From Erysipelotrichaceae bacterium (GTDB lineage Bacteria; Bacillota_I; Bacilli_A; Erysipelotrichales; Erysipelotrichaceae), in assembly GCA_003520745.1 (NCBI GenBank), contig DOUE01000015.1:1-14792 (forward strand): 14,792 bases of DNA, read 5' to 3'. The number at the start of each line of letters is the position of its first letter. Within the stretch, counting starts at the first letter, position 1. Position numbers and translations under genes: made by a program. The notes under the pieces were generated by a model. The model saw only the letters and a program-made list of their open reading frames with translations. It ran no database searches and was not told the DNA's origin. Positions 1 to 6,155 of the stretch are shown piece by piece.

Positions 1-909
1 CGGGCGCGGCATCCCGCGCTTTCCTTCGATCGATTGGATCAGTGCGGTTTCTTCACCGCAGACGAAGGCGCCGGCGCCAAGTCGGATTTCGATATCGAAA
101 TCAAAGCCCGACGAGAAGATGTTGTTTCCAAGCAAACCGAGTTCACGGGCTTGTTTGAGGGCGATCTCCAAGCGTTCGACCGCGATCGGGTATTCGGCGC
201 GTATGTAGACGTAGCCGTGGTTGGCGCCGATGGCATAGCCGGCGATCGCCATGGATTCGAGCACGACATGCGGGTCGCCTTCAAGGATGGAGCGATCCAT
301 GAACGCACCGGGATCCCCTTCGTCGGCGTTACAGATGACGTATTTCTGACCTTTGGGTTGGTTGGCCGCGAACTGCCATTTCGCGCCGGTCGGGAACCCG
401 CCGCCGCCTCTTCCTCTTAATCCGGATTTCTTGACTTCATCGATGACTTCCTGGGGCGTCATGGTGGTGAGGGCTTTCCCCAAGGCCATGTAGCCTTCCA
501 TCGCGATGTATTCGTCGATGTCTTCCGGGTTGATGACGCCGCAGTTCTTCAATGCGATGCGTTGTTGTTTCGCATAGAACTTGATCTCGTCGATGTTGAA
601 GATCTTTTCTTTGGTCACTTCGTCGATGTCCGTCAATTCCAAACGTTTGACGGGGCGGCCTTTATAGATGTGTTCGGCGACGATCTCCGCGGCGTCCGCG
701 GGGGTGACATGGCAATAAAAGACGCGGTCGGGGTGGATGGCCACGATCGGTCCTTTTTGACACAAGCCGAAACATCCGGTCTTGATGACTTTGACTTCGG
801 TCTGCAGATTCAGTTTGACCAGTTCGCTTTGGATCTGTTCGACGACTTGTGCGGAGAGCGAGGAAGTACATCCCGTCCCGGCGCACACCAATACATGCAT
901 TCTTTCCAT
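1..909 (-). CDS. hndC: NuoF-like NAD(H)/FMN subunit of an [FeFe]-hydrogenase complex (HydB/HndC type), 3' end outside window
   Basis: This is the flavin- and NAD(H)-binding diaphorase subunit that links NADH to the iron-sulfur chain of a cytoplasmic multimeric hydrogenase. The 303 codons here are open to the window edge. An N-terminal thioredoxin-like [2Fe-2S] domain has C9, C14, C46 and C50. The NuoF core follows, with the glycine-rich nucleotide site LRGRGGGGFPTGAKW at 164-178, CNADEGDPGAF at 193-203 and FVCGEETA at 282-289. The missing part should hold the SLBB domain, a [4Fe-4S] site and, in HydB/HndC, extra ferredoxin clusters. The ATG at 909 is preceded by AAGGGGA, which overlaps the upstream ferredoxin gene's stop codon; an in-frame Met at codon 4 is a weaker choice. 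The separate HndB-like gene 11 nt upstream points to a hydrogenase rather than respiratory complex I. A formate-dehydrogenase-linked NuoF is less likely. Confidence 0.93.
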   Translation of the reverse strand, partial: MERMHVLVCAGTGCTSSLSAQVVEQIQSELVKLNLQTEVKVIKTGCFGLCQKGPIVAIHPDRVFYCHVTPADAAEIVAEHIYKGRPVKRLELTDIDEVTKEKIFNIDEIKFYAKQQRIALKNCGVINPEDIDEYIAMEGYMALGKALTTMTPQEVIDEVKKSGLRGRGGGGFPTGAKWQFAANQPKGQKYVICNADEGDPGAFMDRSILEGDPHVVLESMAIAGYAIGANHGYVYIRAEYPIAVERLEIALKQARELGLLGNNIFSSGFDFDIEIRLGAGAFVCGEETALIQSIEGKRGMPRP

Positions 910-920
910 GGTTGTTCCCC

Positions 921-1274
921 TTACTGCAAGCTATAGGCTTCCAAGAGGATGCCGTTCTTGACATGGCTTTCCAAGATTTCGACCGCTTTTTTGGCGTCGA
1001 CATGGATGTAGGTCGTTTTCTTACCGTCTTGGTCGAGGACTTCGACGATCGGTTCGTAGGTGCACATTCCGATGCACCCGGTCTGGGTCACGGTGCAGTC
1101 GTAGTGCTCTTTCGCGCACGCTTCGACCAAGGCGTTGAGCACAGGGCGTGCTCCGGCCGCGATGCCGCAGGTCGCCATACCGACCAATACGCGGTAACGT
1201 ACGTCCCCTTCGCGCATACTGACCCGTTTTTTGGCTTCATCCCGTAGTTTTTGTAGATCTTGCAATGTTTTCAT
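921..1274 (-). CDS. hndB: HndB-like small [2Fe-2S] ferredoxin, thioredoxin-like fold
   Basis: This 117-residue protein resembles the small thioredoxin-like [2Fe-2S] subunit HndB of NADP-reducing [FeFe]-hydrogenases and the N-terminal domain of the NuoF-like subunit next to it. Cysteines are at 36, 53, 60, 67 and 71. The GCIGMC segment (66-71) is the usual C-x3-C half of the cluster site. The first half has only C36, in GMATCGIAAGA, without the second cysteine five residues later that NuoE-type proteins carry. The fourth ligand is therefore uncertain, with C60 or C53 as candidates. The ATG overlaps the stop of the upstream GHKL ATPase gene by 4 nt (ATGA) and has a GGAGG site about 9 nt away. 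It probably relays electrons between the NuoE- and NuoF-like subunits, which is inferred from family and position. Confidence 0.85.
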   Translation of the reverse strand: MKTLQDLQKLRDEAKKRVSMREGDVRYRVLVGMATCGIAAGARPVLNALVEACAKEHYDCTVTQTGCIGMCTYEPIVEVLDQDGKKTTYIHVDAKKAVEILESHVKNGILLEAYSLQ

Positions 1275-1831
1275 TGGCTTTTTCCTCCATGTTGCAGCGC
1301 TTTGATATGTTCTTGGACATAGGATTGGATGAAGAGCAGGATTTCCGGCTCGTCGATCGGCACATCGCCCAAGGTCGCTTTGATTTCATCGCTATCCAAA
1401 CGAAACTTCTCTGATTCATAGGCATAGTCGAGCGTCAGGTGAAGCGTCGGCGCGGCTTGCAGGATCATCGCCACGCATTGACCCACGTCCCCCAACGGCG
1501 GACGATCGATGCATTTGTAGGGGAGGGTCGATCCGATGACGGTGCCCTTTCCCAAGGTGGAACGAAGATGGAACTTCCCGGCGCATTGCTTGGTCGTTCC
1601 CTCCAAAAGCGGAATCCCCAAGCCCACCCTGCGCGTCGTACGCGATGTGTAGAACGGGTTTCGCGCCTTCTTGACGGTCGCCTCGTCCATGCCGCAGCCA
1701 TCGTCCGACAGACTGATTTCGAAGACATCCCGCGAGGGCGATTCTTCGACTTTGAGATCAAGCCGGGTGGCTTTCGCGCTGATCGAATTGTGCGCCAGGT
1801 CCAGCAGATGCATGGCGAAGTCCTGCATCAT
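1271..1831 (-). CDS. GHKL-fold ATP-binding protein (histidine-kinase-like ATPase), second copy in the operon
   Basis: This 186-residue protein has the three nucleotide-binding boxes of the GHKL (Bergerat) fold. The N box is in HLLDLAHNSISAKA (8-21) with N15, the G1 box is DDGCGMD (43-49), and the G2 box is RVGLGIPLL (68-76). There is no dimerisation/phospho-acceptor histidine domain, receiver domain or membrane segment, so it is not a normal sensor kinase. The last 80 residues or so are an acidic tail I do not recognise. As I recall, similar stand-alone ATPases recur beside NADH-linked [FeFe]-hydrogenase genes in clostridia, with no firm function. The ATG overlaps the PHP gene's stop by 4 nt, with GGAGG 8 nt upstream, so the pair is probably translationally coupled. 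It may act on a partner protein within the redox module, which is inference. Confidence 0.85.
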   Translation of the reverse strand: MMQDFAMHLLDLAHNSISAKATRLDLKVEESPSRDVFEISLSDDGCGMDEATVKKARNPFYTSRTTRRVGLGIPLLEGTTKQCAGKFHLRSTLGKGTVIGSTLPYKCIDRPPLGDVGQCVAMILQAAPTLHLTLDYAYESEKFRLDSDEIKATLGDVPIDEPEILLFIQSYVQEHIKALQHGGKSQ

Positions 1832-2523
1832 GGTTCATTCCTCCAAAACGCTTCGATTTCTTCTTCGCTCATCGTTTGGCCGGCATCGTGGATGTCGATC
1901 AGGCGATGGGCGTCGGAATTCAGGAAAAACGTTTTATCTTTCAGCCAGGGATACGCCTTCAGTAACTCATCCTTCTGATTTTCCTTGGTGATTTCGATCC
2001 CGTCGAAGTTCAGGTTCTTCGGGATGAAGGCCAGTTGACGCAGGATGCCGTTCTTGCGGTCCATCACATGGGCCAGGACGACTCTTCGGTTCGCTTTCTT
2101 GATCTGCACGACACATTCGTTGAGGCTGGCGTTAAGCGACAAGATCAGACTGTCTCTTTCCTGTCCCAGGATTTCATCGTTTTCATCCAACAGATACTGG
2201 TTTCCGAAATGGTCGATCCGGTTCATGGTGGTGTCGCGAACCGTTCTCAGCCATCCGTCGAAGTCTTCGACGTCTTCTTCGTTTCTGAAATAGCCCAAGA
2301 CATGCACTTCTTCTTTGGTTTGGAGTTCCACCCCGTACCAATACGCGATCCCGTAGGTTTTCGCCGCACGCGCCATCGCTTGTTGGTTGGACACGCTGTT
2401 GTGGTCGGTGACCGAAATCAGGGACAGACCGTTCAGGAGCGCCATGCGCACGATGTTTGTGGGGCGCATATCGTCCTCCCCGCAGGGGGAGAGGGCGGAG
2501 TGGATATGCAGGTCGTAATCCAT
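1828..2523 (-). CDS. PHP-domain metal-dependent phosphoesterase-like protein
   Basis: The 231 residues form a PHP domain of the stand-alone phosphoesterase type. The metal-site motifs are in order: DLHIHS (H6, H8), VTDHNS (D40, H41), GVELQ (E66), H74 in VHVLGYF, LAHVMD (H152) and LNSDAH (D204, H206). All expected ligands are present, so a bi- or trinuclear metal centre and hydrolytic activity are plausible. The substrate cannot be read from the sequence; family members act on histidinol phosphate, nucleotides and other phosphoesters. I chose the ATG at 2523 because the PHP signature starts at residue 4 of that product, and the start lies 1 nt after the stop of the DRTGG gene. No strong ribosome site is visible, so coupling is likely. 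Placement among GHKL and DRTGG genes suggests signalling rather than histidine synthesis. Confidence 0.87.
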   Translation of the reverse strand: MDYDLHIHSALSPCGEDDMRPTNIVRMALLNGLSLISVTDHNSVSNQQAMARAAKTYGIAYWYGVELQTKEEVHVLGYFRNEEDVEDFDGWLRTVRDTTMNRIDHFGNQYLLDENDEILGQERDSLILSLNASLNECVVQIKKANRRVVLAHVMDRKNGILRQLAFIPKNLNFDGIEITKENQKDELLKAYPWLKDKTFFLNSDAHRLIDIHDAGQTMSEEEIEAFWRNEP

Positions 2524-2524
2524 G

Positions 2525-2854
2525 CTAGATGCCGAGGGTCGCAAGGGCTTTGACGCAGTCCGCAGCGCTTTGCGGCGTACGCAGGATCATCACCCCTTCG
2601 TCCTTGGCCGATTGAAGCGTTTCTTCTTCGATCTCGCTGCCATGGGCGATGACGATGCCGGCGAGTTCGCGCAGGGACGCGACCGCCACGATGTTGGCGT
2701 GGGCTTGGACCGTGATCCAGAGATCCCCGGGTTGGGCATGTCCCATGACCCAACTGAGCAGGTCTCCGACAAACACCCCTTCGATTTTCGGATTTAATTG
2801 CGATTCGGCGACGATCTGCCACCCGGTATGGGCGGCGACTTCTTGAATGTTCAT
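2525..2854 (-). CDS. DRTGG-domain protein, second copy in the operon
   Basis: This 109-residue single-domain protein resembles the DRTGG/HPr-kinase N-terminal-like domain, here in the stretch with IEGVFVGDLLSWVMGH, GDLWITVQAHANIVAVASL and GIVIAHG. The DRTGG name motif is not literal, and assignment rests on the overall pattern. Such domains occur as regulatory modules in HPr kinase-like and phosphotransacetylase-like proteins, and alone in clostridial hydrogenase operons, where they are uncharacterised as far as I know. There is no kinase P-loop, so it is unlikely to be an enzyme by itself. The ATG overlaps the upstream Fe-S gene's stop by 4 nt and has a GAGGTGA ribosome site at good spacing, which rules out the longer frame beginning at 2950. 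It is about as small as the other DRTGG gene (4438-4806) but not closely similar to it. Confidence 0.8.
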   Translation of the reverse strand: MNIQEVAAHTGWQIVAESQLNPKIEGVFVGDLLSWVMGHAQPGDLWITVQAHANIVAVASLRELAGIVIAHGSEIEEETLQSAKDEGVMILRTPQSAADCVKALATLGI

Positions 2855-4032
2855 GATTTCACCTCGTGGTTGCGGATCCGACAGTTTTCCAAGGTCGCGC
2901 GTCCGGCGGCGATTTCTTCCGCCATCATCCGGCAGGAAGCGAATCCGCACGCCCCGCAGTCATACCCGGGCAGCTGTTCCAATTGCGCGTTGACCCGCGC
3001 GTATTCCAGGATTCTTTCCTGGATGGATTTCCGTTCGTTCACTTCGTCCAACGATTCTTCGCTGGCTTCGAAGACGACCTGCGCGTTGGTGCCGCGCACC
3101 GTCTTCAAGTGTTCGCTGACATGCTGGGTGGCTTCGAAGGGATTGCCCCAAAGCAGGTTCCCTCCCACGCATCCGTTGATGCAATTGGCGAGATGCAGGT
3201 AATGCCTTCCCTTCAATTGACCGAATTCGGCCAAGTCGAGCGCCAATTGGACTTTCTCCAACCCGTCGGCTTTTAGGATATGCGATTCATAGCCTTTGGC
3301 TGTGAAGTGGGCGCTGCTCGCCAACTTCAACCCGTCGGGGGACGGATCGACATGATCGCGATGATTCCCCATTTCTTTACTGATCCGGGGGAAGAGGTCG
3401 ACGATCGATAAGGCATGGTCGATTTCACTCGAGGTATCACCGTAGGGATATTTCGAGGTCGGAAGTTTCGCGATGCATTCGCAGAGCAGGAAGATTCCGA
3501 CTTTCTGATTCAGTTTCGCAGTTTCTTCACGGATTCTTCGGCTGGCGAGTTCCGCCGACCGATACGGAGGCACCATGTATTCAAGCAACATGGGGTACTT
3601 CACTTCGATCAGCCGGTTGACCACCGGACAAAACGAGGAAATCAGATAAGGTTCTTTCTGGTCGGCGATCATGCCATAGAGTTCGTTGGCAATCGCCCCG
3701 TCATAGGGGGACAGATCGACGACTTCATCGAAGCCCAAGCTCTTGATCGTCCCGAAGAGTTCTTCGATCTGACTTACCGTGGATGCGGCGGCCAGCAAGG
3801 CGGAGGGTACCAAGGCGATTTTCAGATCGTAGTACTCGAGTTCGGCGAGGGTGCTCCCCTTCGCCTGCAGACCTTGATGGACGCAAGAATCGATGCATTT
3901 CCCGCAATTGATGCAACGGGACTTATTGATTCTTACCCGCTCGTCTTTCATGGTGATGGCTTCCACCGGACAGACGCGCAGGCATTTCATGCATTTCTGG
4001 CACTTGGCCAGCGTATACGTGACCACACTCAT
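2851..4032 (-). CDS. [FeFe]-hydrogenase-like iron-sulfur protein, probable redox sensor, without the catalytic proton-relay cysteine
   Basis: This 393-residue protein has three parts. Two ferredoxin motifs come first (C11-C14-C17-C21 and C40-C43-C46-C50). Next is a domain like the C-terminal half of [FeFe]-hydrogenase. Last is a small 4Fe-4S domain with C359, C362, C367 and C384. The hydrogenase-like domain keeps one cysteine at each position that holds the cubane of the H-cluster: C135 in SSFCPV, C186 in CECIAK, and C284 and C288 in NCINGCVGG. The catalytic TSCCP motif reads SSFCP, so the proton-transfer cysteine is Phe134. The PC before IAK is EC, and the conserved Glu after it is missing. 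That leaves sixteen cysteines, enough for four cubanes, but a poor active site. A sensory or electron-transfer role is likelier than H2 turnover. The ATG overlaps the GHKL gene's stop (ATGA) with AAGGTGA upstream. Confidence 0.88.
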   Translation of the reverse strand: MSVVTYTLAKCQKCMKCLRVCPVEAITMKDERVRINKSRCINCGKCIDSCVHQGLQAKGSTLAELEYYDLKIALVPSALLAAASTVSQIEELFGTIKSLGFDEVVDLSPYDGAIANELYGMIADQKEPYLISSFCPVVNRLIEVKYPMLLEYMVPPYRSAELASRRIREETAKLNQKVGIFLLCECIAKLPTSKYPYGDTSSEIDHALSIVDLFPRISKEMGNHRDHVDPSPDGLKLASSAHFTAKGYESHILKADGLEKVQLALDLAEFGQLKGRHYLHLANCINGCVGGNLLWGNPFEATQHVSEHLKTVRGTNAQVVFEASEESLDEVNERKSIQERILEYARVNAQLEQLPGYDCGACGFASCRMMAEEIAAGRATLENCRIRNHEVKS

Positions 4033-4445
4033 TCGTTCACCTTGAAAGCGATGTGTACATGCGTACCGCTTTGCGTCGATTGGATTTCGAAGGTATCCGC
4101 CATCCGTTTGATGTTGGGAAGACCCATGCCGGCGCCGAATCCGAATTCGCGCGCTTTGTCGCTCGCGGTCGACCATCCGGGCGTCATGGCTTTTTCCACG
4201 TCCGGGATCCCCGGACCGTTATCTTTGAAATTCAGGTCCAAACTGTTTTCATCCATGGCCAGCGTGATTTCCCCGCCGTAGGAATGGATGATCATATTGA
4301 TTTCGGCTTCATAACAGGCGACGGCGATCCGCCGCAACAAGGTCGGATCCAACCCGATCTGTTTCAGAAACGATTTGATCTGGCTGGAGACTTTGCCGGC
4401 GTTGGCATAATCCGCATGTCCGATCGTATAGCGCTGCTCAATCAT
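4029..4445 (-). CDS. GHKL-fold ATP-binding protein, anti-sigma-factor (SpoIIAB/RsbW)-like
   Basis: This 138-residue protein is mostly a single HATPase_c domain of the kind found in serine-kinase anti-sigma factors. The N box lies in AVACYEAEINMIIH (41-54) with E46 and N50. The G1 box is KDNGPGI (74-80), and the G2 box is FGFGAGMGLPNIKRMAD (101-117). RsbW/SpoIIAB proteins bind a sigma factor or phosphorylate an antagonist serine. No such antagonist or sigma gene is visible nearby, so the partner may be one of the neighbouring DRTGG or Fe-S proteins; this is inference. I chose the ATG at 4445, which overlaps the preceding DRTGG gene by 8 nt. A TTG at 4463 would extend it by six residues but has no better ribosome site. 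The next gene overlaps its stop codon. Confidence 0.86.
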   Translation of the reverse strand: MIEQRYTIGHADYANAGKVSSQIKSFLKQIGLDPTLLRRIAVACYEAEINMIIHSYGGEITLAMDENSLDLNFKDNGPGIPDVEKAMTPGWSTASDKAREFGFGAGMGLPNIKRMADTFEIQSTQSGTHVHIAFKVNE

Positions 4446-4806
4446 CGTTGACGGCTGAGACAAGCCCCAGCTTAAAGAGGATGCCGCAGGTCTCGTACAT
4501 CGTTTTCGACGTACAGAACACGTTGATTTCCATTTCGGCGGCCATTTTCAAATCTTCTTGCACCGGGTGTTTTCCGCGGACATAGATGATCGTGTCGATG
4601 TCGAGCATTTCGGCCGTACGCAGGGATTGCGCATTCTGCAAGCCGGTGACCAGCAAGGTTTTCTTGCAGTCGGAGTTGACCATCGCCAACGCGTCGCTCA
4701 TCAGATCGGCGGCGAACACGCAGGTGTAGTCGCGATCCAACACACGGGGATGACCGAGAATCAAGGTTTCGGCGTTCAATTCTTGGATCAGCGGCCGAAG
4801 ATCCAT
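4438..4806 (-). CDS. DRTGG-domain protein, first copy in the operon
   Basis: This 122-residue protein appears to be one alpha/beta domain of the DRTGG type, with alternating hydrophobic strands (ETLILG, YTCVFAADLMSDALAMV, TLLVTG, IIYVRGK, INVFCTS). Two late cysteines (C98 and C107 by my count) are not arranged as an iron-sulfur site. There is no membrane segment, signal peptide or P-loop. The start codon lies one base after the stop of the NuoE-like gene without a clear Shine-Dalgarno site, so translation probably depends on re-initiation and couples its level to that subunit. The GHKL ATPase gene then overlaps its end by 8 nt. That tight pairing suggests the two products act together. The function is unknown; a regulatory ligand-binding or partner-switch role is inference. 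Confidence 0.77.
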   Translation of the reverse strand: MDLRPLIQELNAETLILGHPRVLDRDYTCVFAADLMSDALAMVNSDCKKTLLVTGLQNAQSLRTAEMLDIDTIIYVRGKHPVQEDLKMAAEMEINVFCTSKTMYETCGILFKLGLVSAVNDD

Positions 4807-4807
4807 A

Positions 4808-5305
4808 CTAGTTCAACGTCGCGGCCGCTTGGGCTTTGCAGTTTTTCAACAGTTCGTCGACTTTGGGGTTCTTCACCGCGTTGCCGATGACGACGCCGTC
4901 GATGACGCAGACCGGAGCCAGACCGCACGCACCTAAACAACGGGTCGCATCCAGTGAAAACAATCCGTCGGCACTTGTCCCGTTGATCGGGCTATTGGTT
5001 AATTTTTGAATCTTTTCCAACAAATCCTGTGCGCTCTTGACATAACATGCCGTCCCCATACAGACGCTGATGACATGTTTGCCTTTGGGCGCGAGCGTAA
5101 ACTGCGAATAAAAGGTCACGACGCCGTAGACTTCCGCAACGGAAGACGCGGTCGCCGCACTGATCTTCAACATCGCTTCCATCGGGATGTAGCCAATTTC
5201 ATGCTGCACGTCATGCAACATCAATTTGACGGGACCCGGACGGTCGGAATGCCGTTTGACGATTTCGTCGATGATTTCAATTGCTTTCCCATTCAACTTT
5301 TCCAT
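4808..5305 (-). CDS. hndA: NuoE-like [2Fe-2S] subunit of an NADH-linked [FeFe]-hydrogenase (HydC/HndA type)
   Basis: This 165-residue protein has the full NuoE/24-kDa architecture: a helical N-terminal part and a thioredoxin-like domain. The [2Fe-2S] ligands are C82 and C87 (CMGTAC, C-x4-C) and C123 and C127 (RCLGAC, C-x3-C). In HydABC and HndABCD complexes this subunit carries electrons alongside the NuoF-like flavin subunit, in the cytoplasm. The ATG lies 3 nt after the permease stop codon, and its AAAGGAGA ribosome site is inside the permease's last codons. The two genes are therefore transcribed together and probably coupled. In hnd operons the HndA, B and C genes adjoin, whereas here six other genes separate this one from the HndB- and HndC-like genes. 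No other part of complex I is present, which argues against Nuo. Confidence 0.92.
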   Translation of the reverse strand: MEKLNGKAIEIIDEIVKRHSDRPGPVKLMLHDVQHEIGYIPMEAMLKISAATASSVAEVYGVVTFYSQFTLAPKGKHVISVCMGTACYVKSAQDLLEKIQKLTNSPINGTSADGLFSLDATRCLGACGLAPVCVIDGVVIGNAVKNPKVDELLKNCKAQAAATLN

Positions 5306-5308
5306 ACC

Positions 5309-6058
5309 CTATTCTCCTTTTTTATCGGTAACGGCCCGATTCGCGGCCGCAAAACCCTGATGAAACAACAGATCGATCAAAAGTGAGAGAAGAATCATCC
5401 AGACGGTCCAGGCGAAGATGTCCGCCATTTCAAGGTTGACGCGCCCGAGGTAGAGTTGGTGGCCGATCCCGGTTTGGACCTGCCCGAGGATTTCCGCCAT
5501 GACGCCGACTTTCAAGCCGAGGGAGAGGGAACCTCTCACGCCTTCCTTCAAGGAAGGACCCAGCATCGGCAGCGTGACATGGAAGAGCTTATAGAAGAAC
5601 GTTTCCGGATAAAGTCGTGCGACTTCCAGGAGTTCGGGATGAAAACTGAGGACACCGCCGTAGATCGATTGATATAGGACGGGATAGAGGATGAAGAAGA
5701 CGATGACGGTGACGCTACCCTCCGACCCCAGCCAGATCAGCGCCATGAACATGTAGGTGATGTTGGGGATGGTGTGGGTCAAGGTGACCAAAGGTTCGAA
5801 ATAGTCGTGGAACTTGCGGTGGTTGGCGCTGAGAAGACCGGTGATCAACGCGGTGATGAACGCGACGCTGAAGCCGCCAAGCACCCTCAACAAGGTCGCC
5901 CCGAGGCTCAGATAGAGCGTGGCGTCGGTAACATGCCCTGCCATGCGCTTCACGACCTCGAAAACCGACGGAAGAAGGATATCGTTGCCGATCGCCATCG
6001 ACCCAAGCTGCCAGATTGTTAGGATCATCAGCCAACTCACAAGTCGTCGCACGGGCAT
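5309..6058 (-). CDS. ABC transporter permease, SsuC/TauC-like
   Basis: This integral membrane protein of about 249 residues has the binding-protein-dependent transport permease fold. Its hydrophobic segments include LVSWLMILTIWQLG, a GFSVAFITALITGLL stretch, VTVIVFFILYPVLY and a C-terminal IFAWTVWMILLSLLIDLLF. The cytoplasmic coupling loop resembles the EAA motif (EVARLYPETFFYKLFHVTLP). It resembles permeases for sulfonates, nitrate or thiamine precursors, but the substrate cannot be named. The solute-binding lipoprotein is encoded just upstream, yet no ATPase gene is adjacent. The start is ambiguous. The ATG at 6058 follows AGAAAGGGAAG with tight spacing. A GTG at 6073 adds five residues but has no ribosome site. 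It follows promoter/palindrome copy B and leads directly into the hydrogenase operon. Confidence 0.88.
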   Translation of the reverse strand: MPVRRLVSWLMILTIWQLGSMAIGNDILLPSVFEVVKRMAGHVTDATLYLSLGATLLRVLGGFSVAFITALITGLLSANHRKFHDYFEPLVTLTHTIPNITYMFMALIWLGSEGSVTVIVFFILYPVLYQSIYGGVLSFHPELLEVARLYPETFFYKLFHVTLPMLGPSLKEGVRGSLSLGLKVGVMAEILGQVQTGIGHQLYLGRVNLEMADIFAWTVWMILLSLLIDLLFHQGFAAANRAVTDKKGE

Positions 6059-6078
6059 CTTCCCTTTCTTCACGTAAT

Positions 6079-6104
6079 AAAAAACGGGTACGTTTTACGT
6101 ACCC
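6079..6104 (-). terminator. Possible intrinsic terminator after the solute-binding protein gene (overlaps palindrome copy B)
   Basis: Read on the minus strand, the GGGTACG-N5-CGTACCC hairpin is followed at once by G and six T residues (6084-6079), the layout of a weak intrinsic terminator for the upstream gene. The same bases lie immediately downstream of a -10 box, so an operator role competes with this reading. Both could hold. Confidence 0.4.
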
Positions 6105-6143
6105 ATTATAGCATCCAGCTTGCTAACTAGTTCACTAACTTTT
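6086..6143 (-). promoter_or_regulatory. Promoter with palindromic putative operator, copy B (before permease and hydrogenase operon)
   Basis: The -10 box TATAAT is at 6110-6105. A -35-like TGAACT (6134-6129) is 18 bp upstream, inside the block AAAAGTTAGTGAAC. The palindrome GGGTACG-N5-CGTACCC (6104-6086) begins at the base after the -10 box and so covers the expected start of transcription. The layout matches copy A base for base in spacing. A repressor bound here would block the permease and, since no other promoter is evident downstream, the hydrogenase genes too. The regulator is not identifiable from this window. Confidence 0.72.
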
Positions 6144-6155
6144 CTTAACTTGATT

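Noticed and set aside
2851..4032. Catalytic [FeFe]-hydrogenase subunit
   Set aside because: The relay cysteine of TSCCP is Phe and other active-site residues differ. The true catalytic subunit is expected downstream of the NuoF-like gene, outside the window.
3415..4281. Long plus-strand open frame (288 codons)
   Set aside because: It runs antisense to the Fe-S protein and GHKL ATPase genes, has low-complexity Phe/Gly/Asp-rich composition typical of the complement of coding sequence, and shows no family motifs. The other plus-strand frames are rejected for the same reason.
1828..4445. Mycoplasma-type code with UGA read as Trp
   Set aside because: TGA serves as the stop in several start/stop overlaps here, and conserved tryptophans are encoded by TGG, so the standard bacterial code applies.
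4808..5305. Respiratory complex I (nuoE/nuoF)
   Set aside because: No membrane Nuo subunits are present. A separate HndB-like ferredoxin and hydrogenase-associated GHKL, DRTGG and PHP genes accompany the two soluble subunits.
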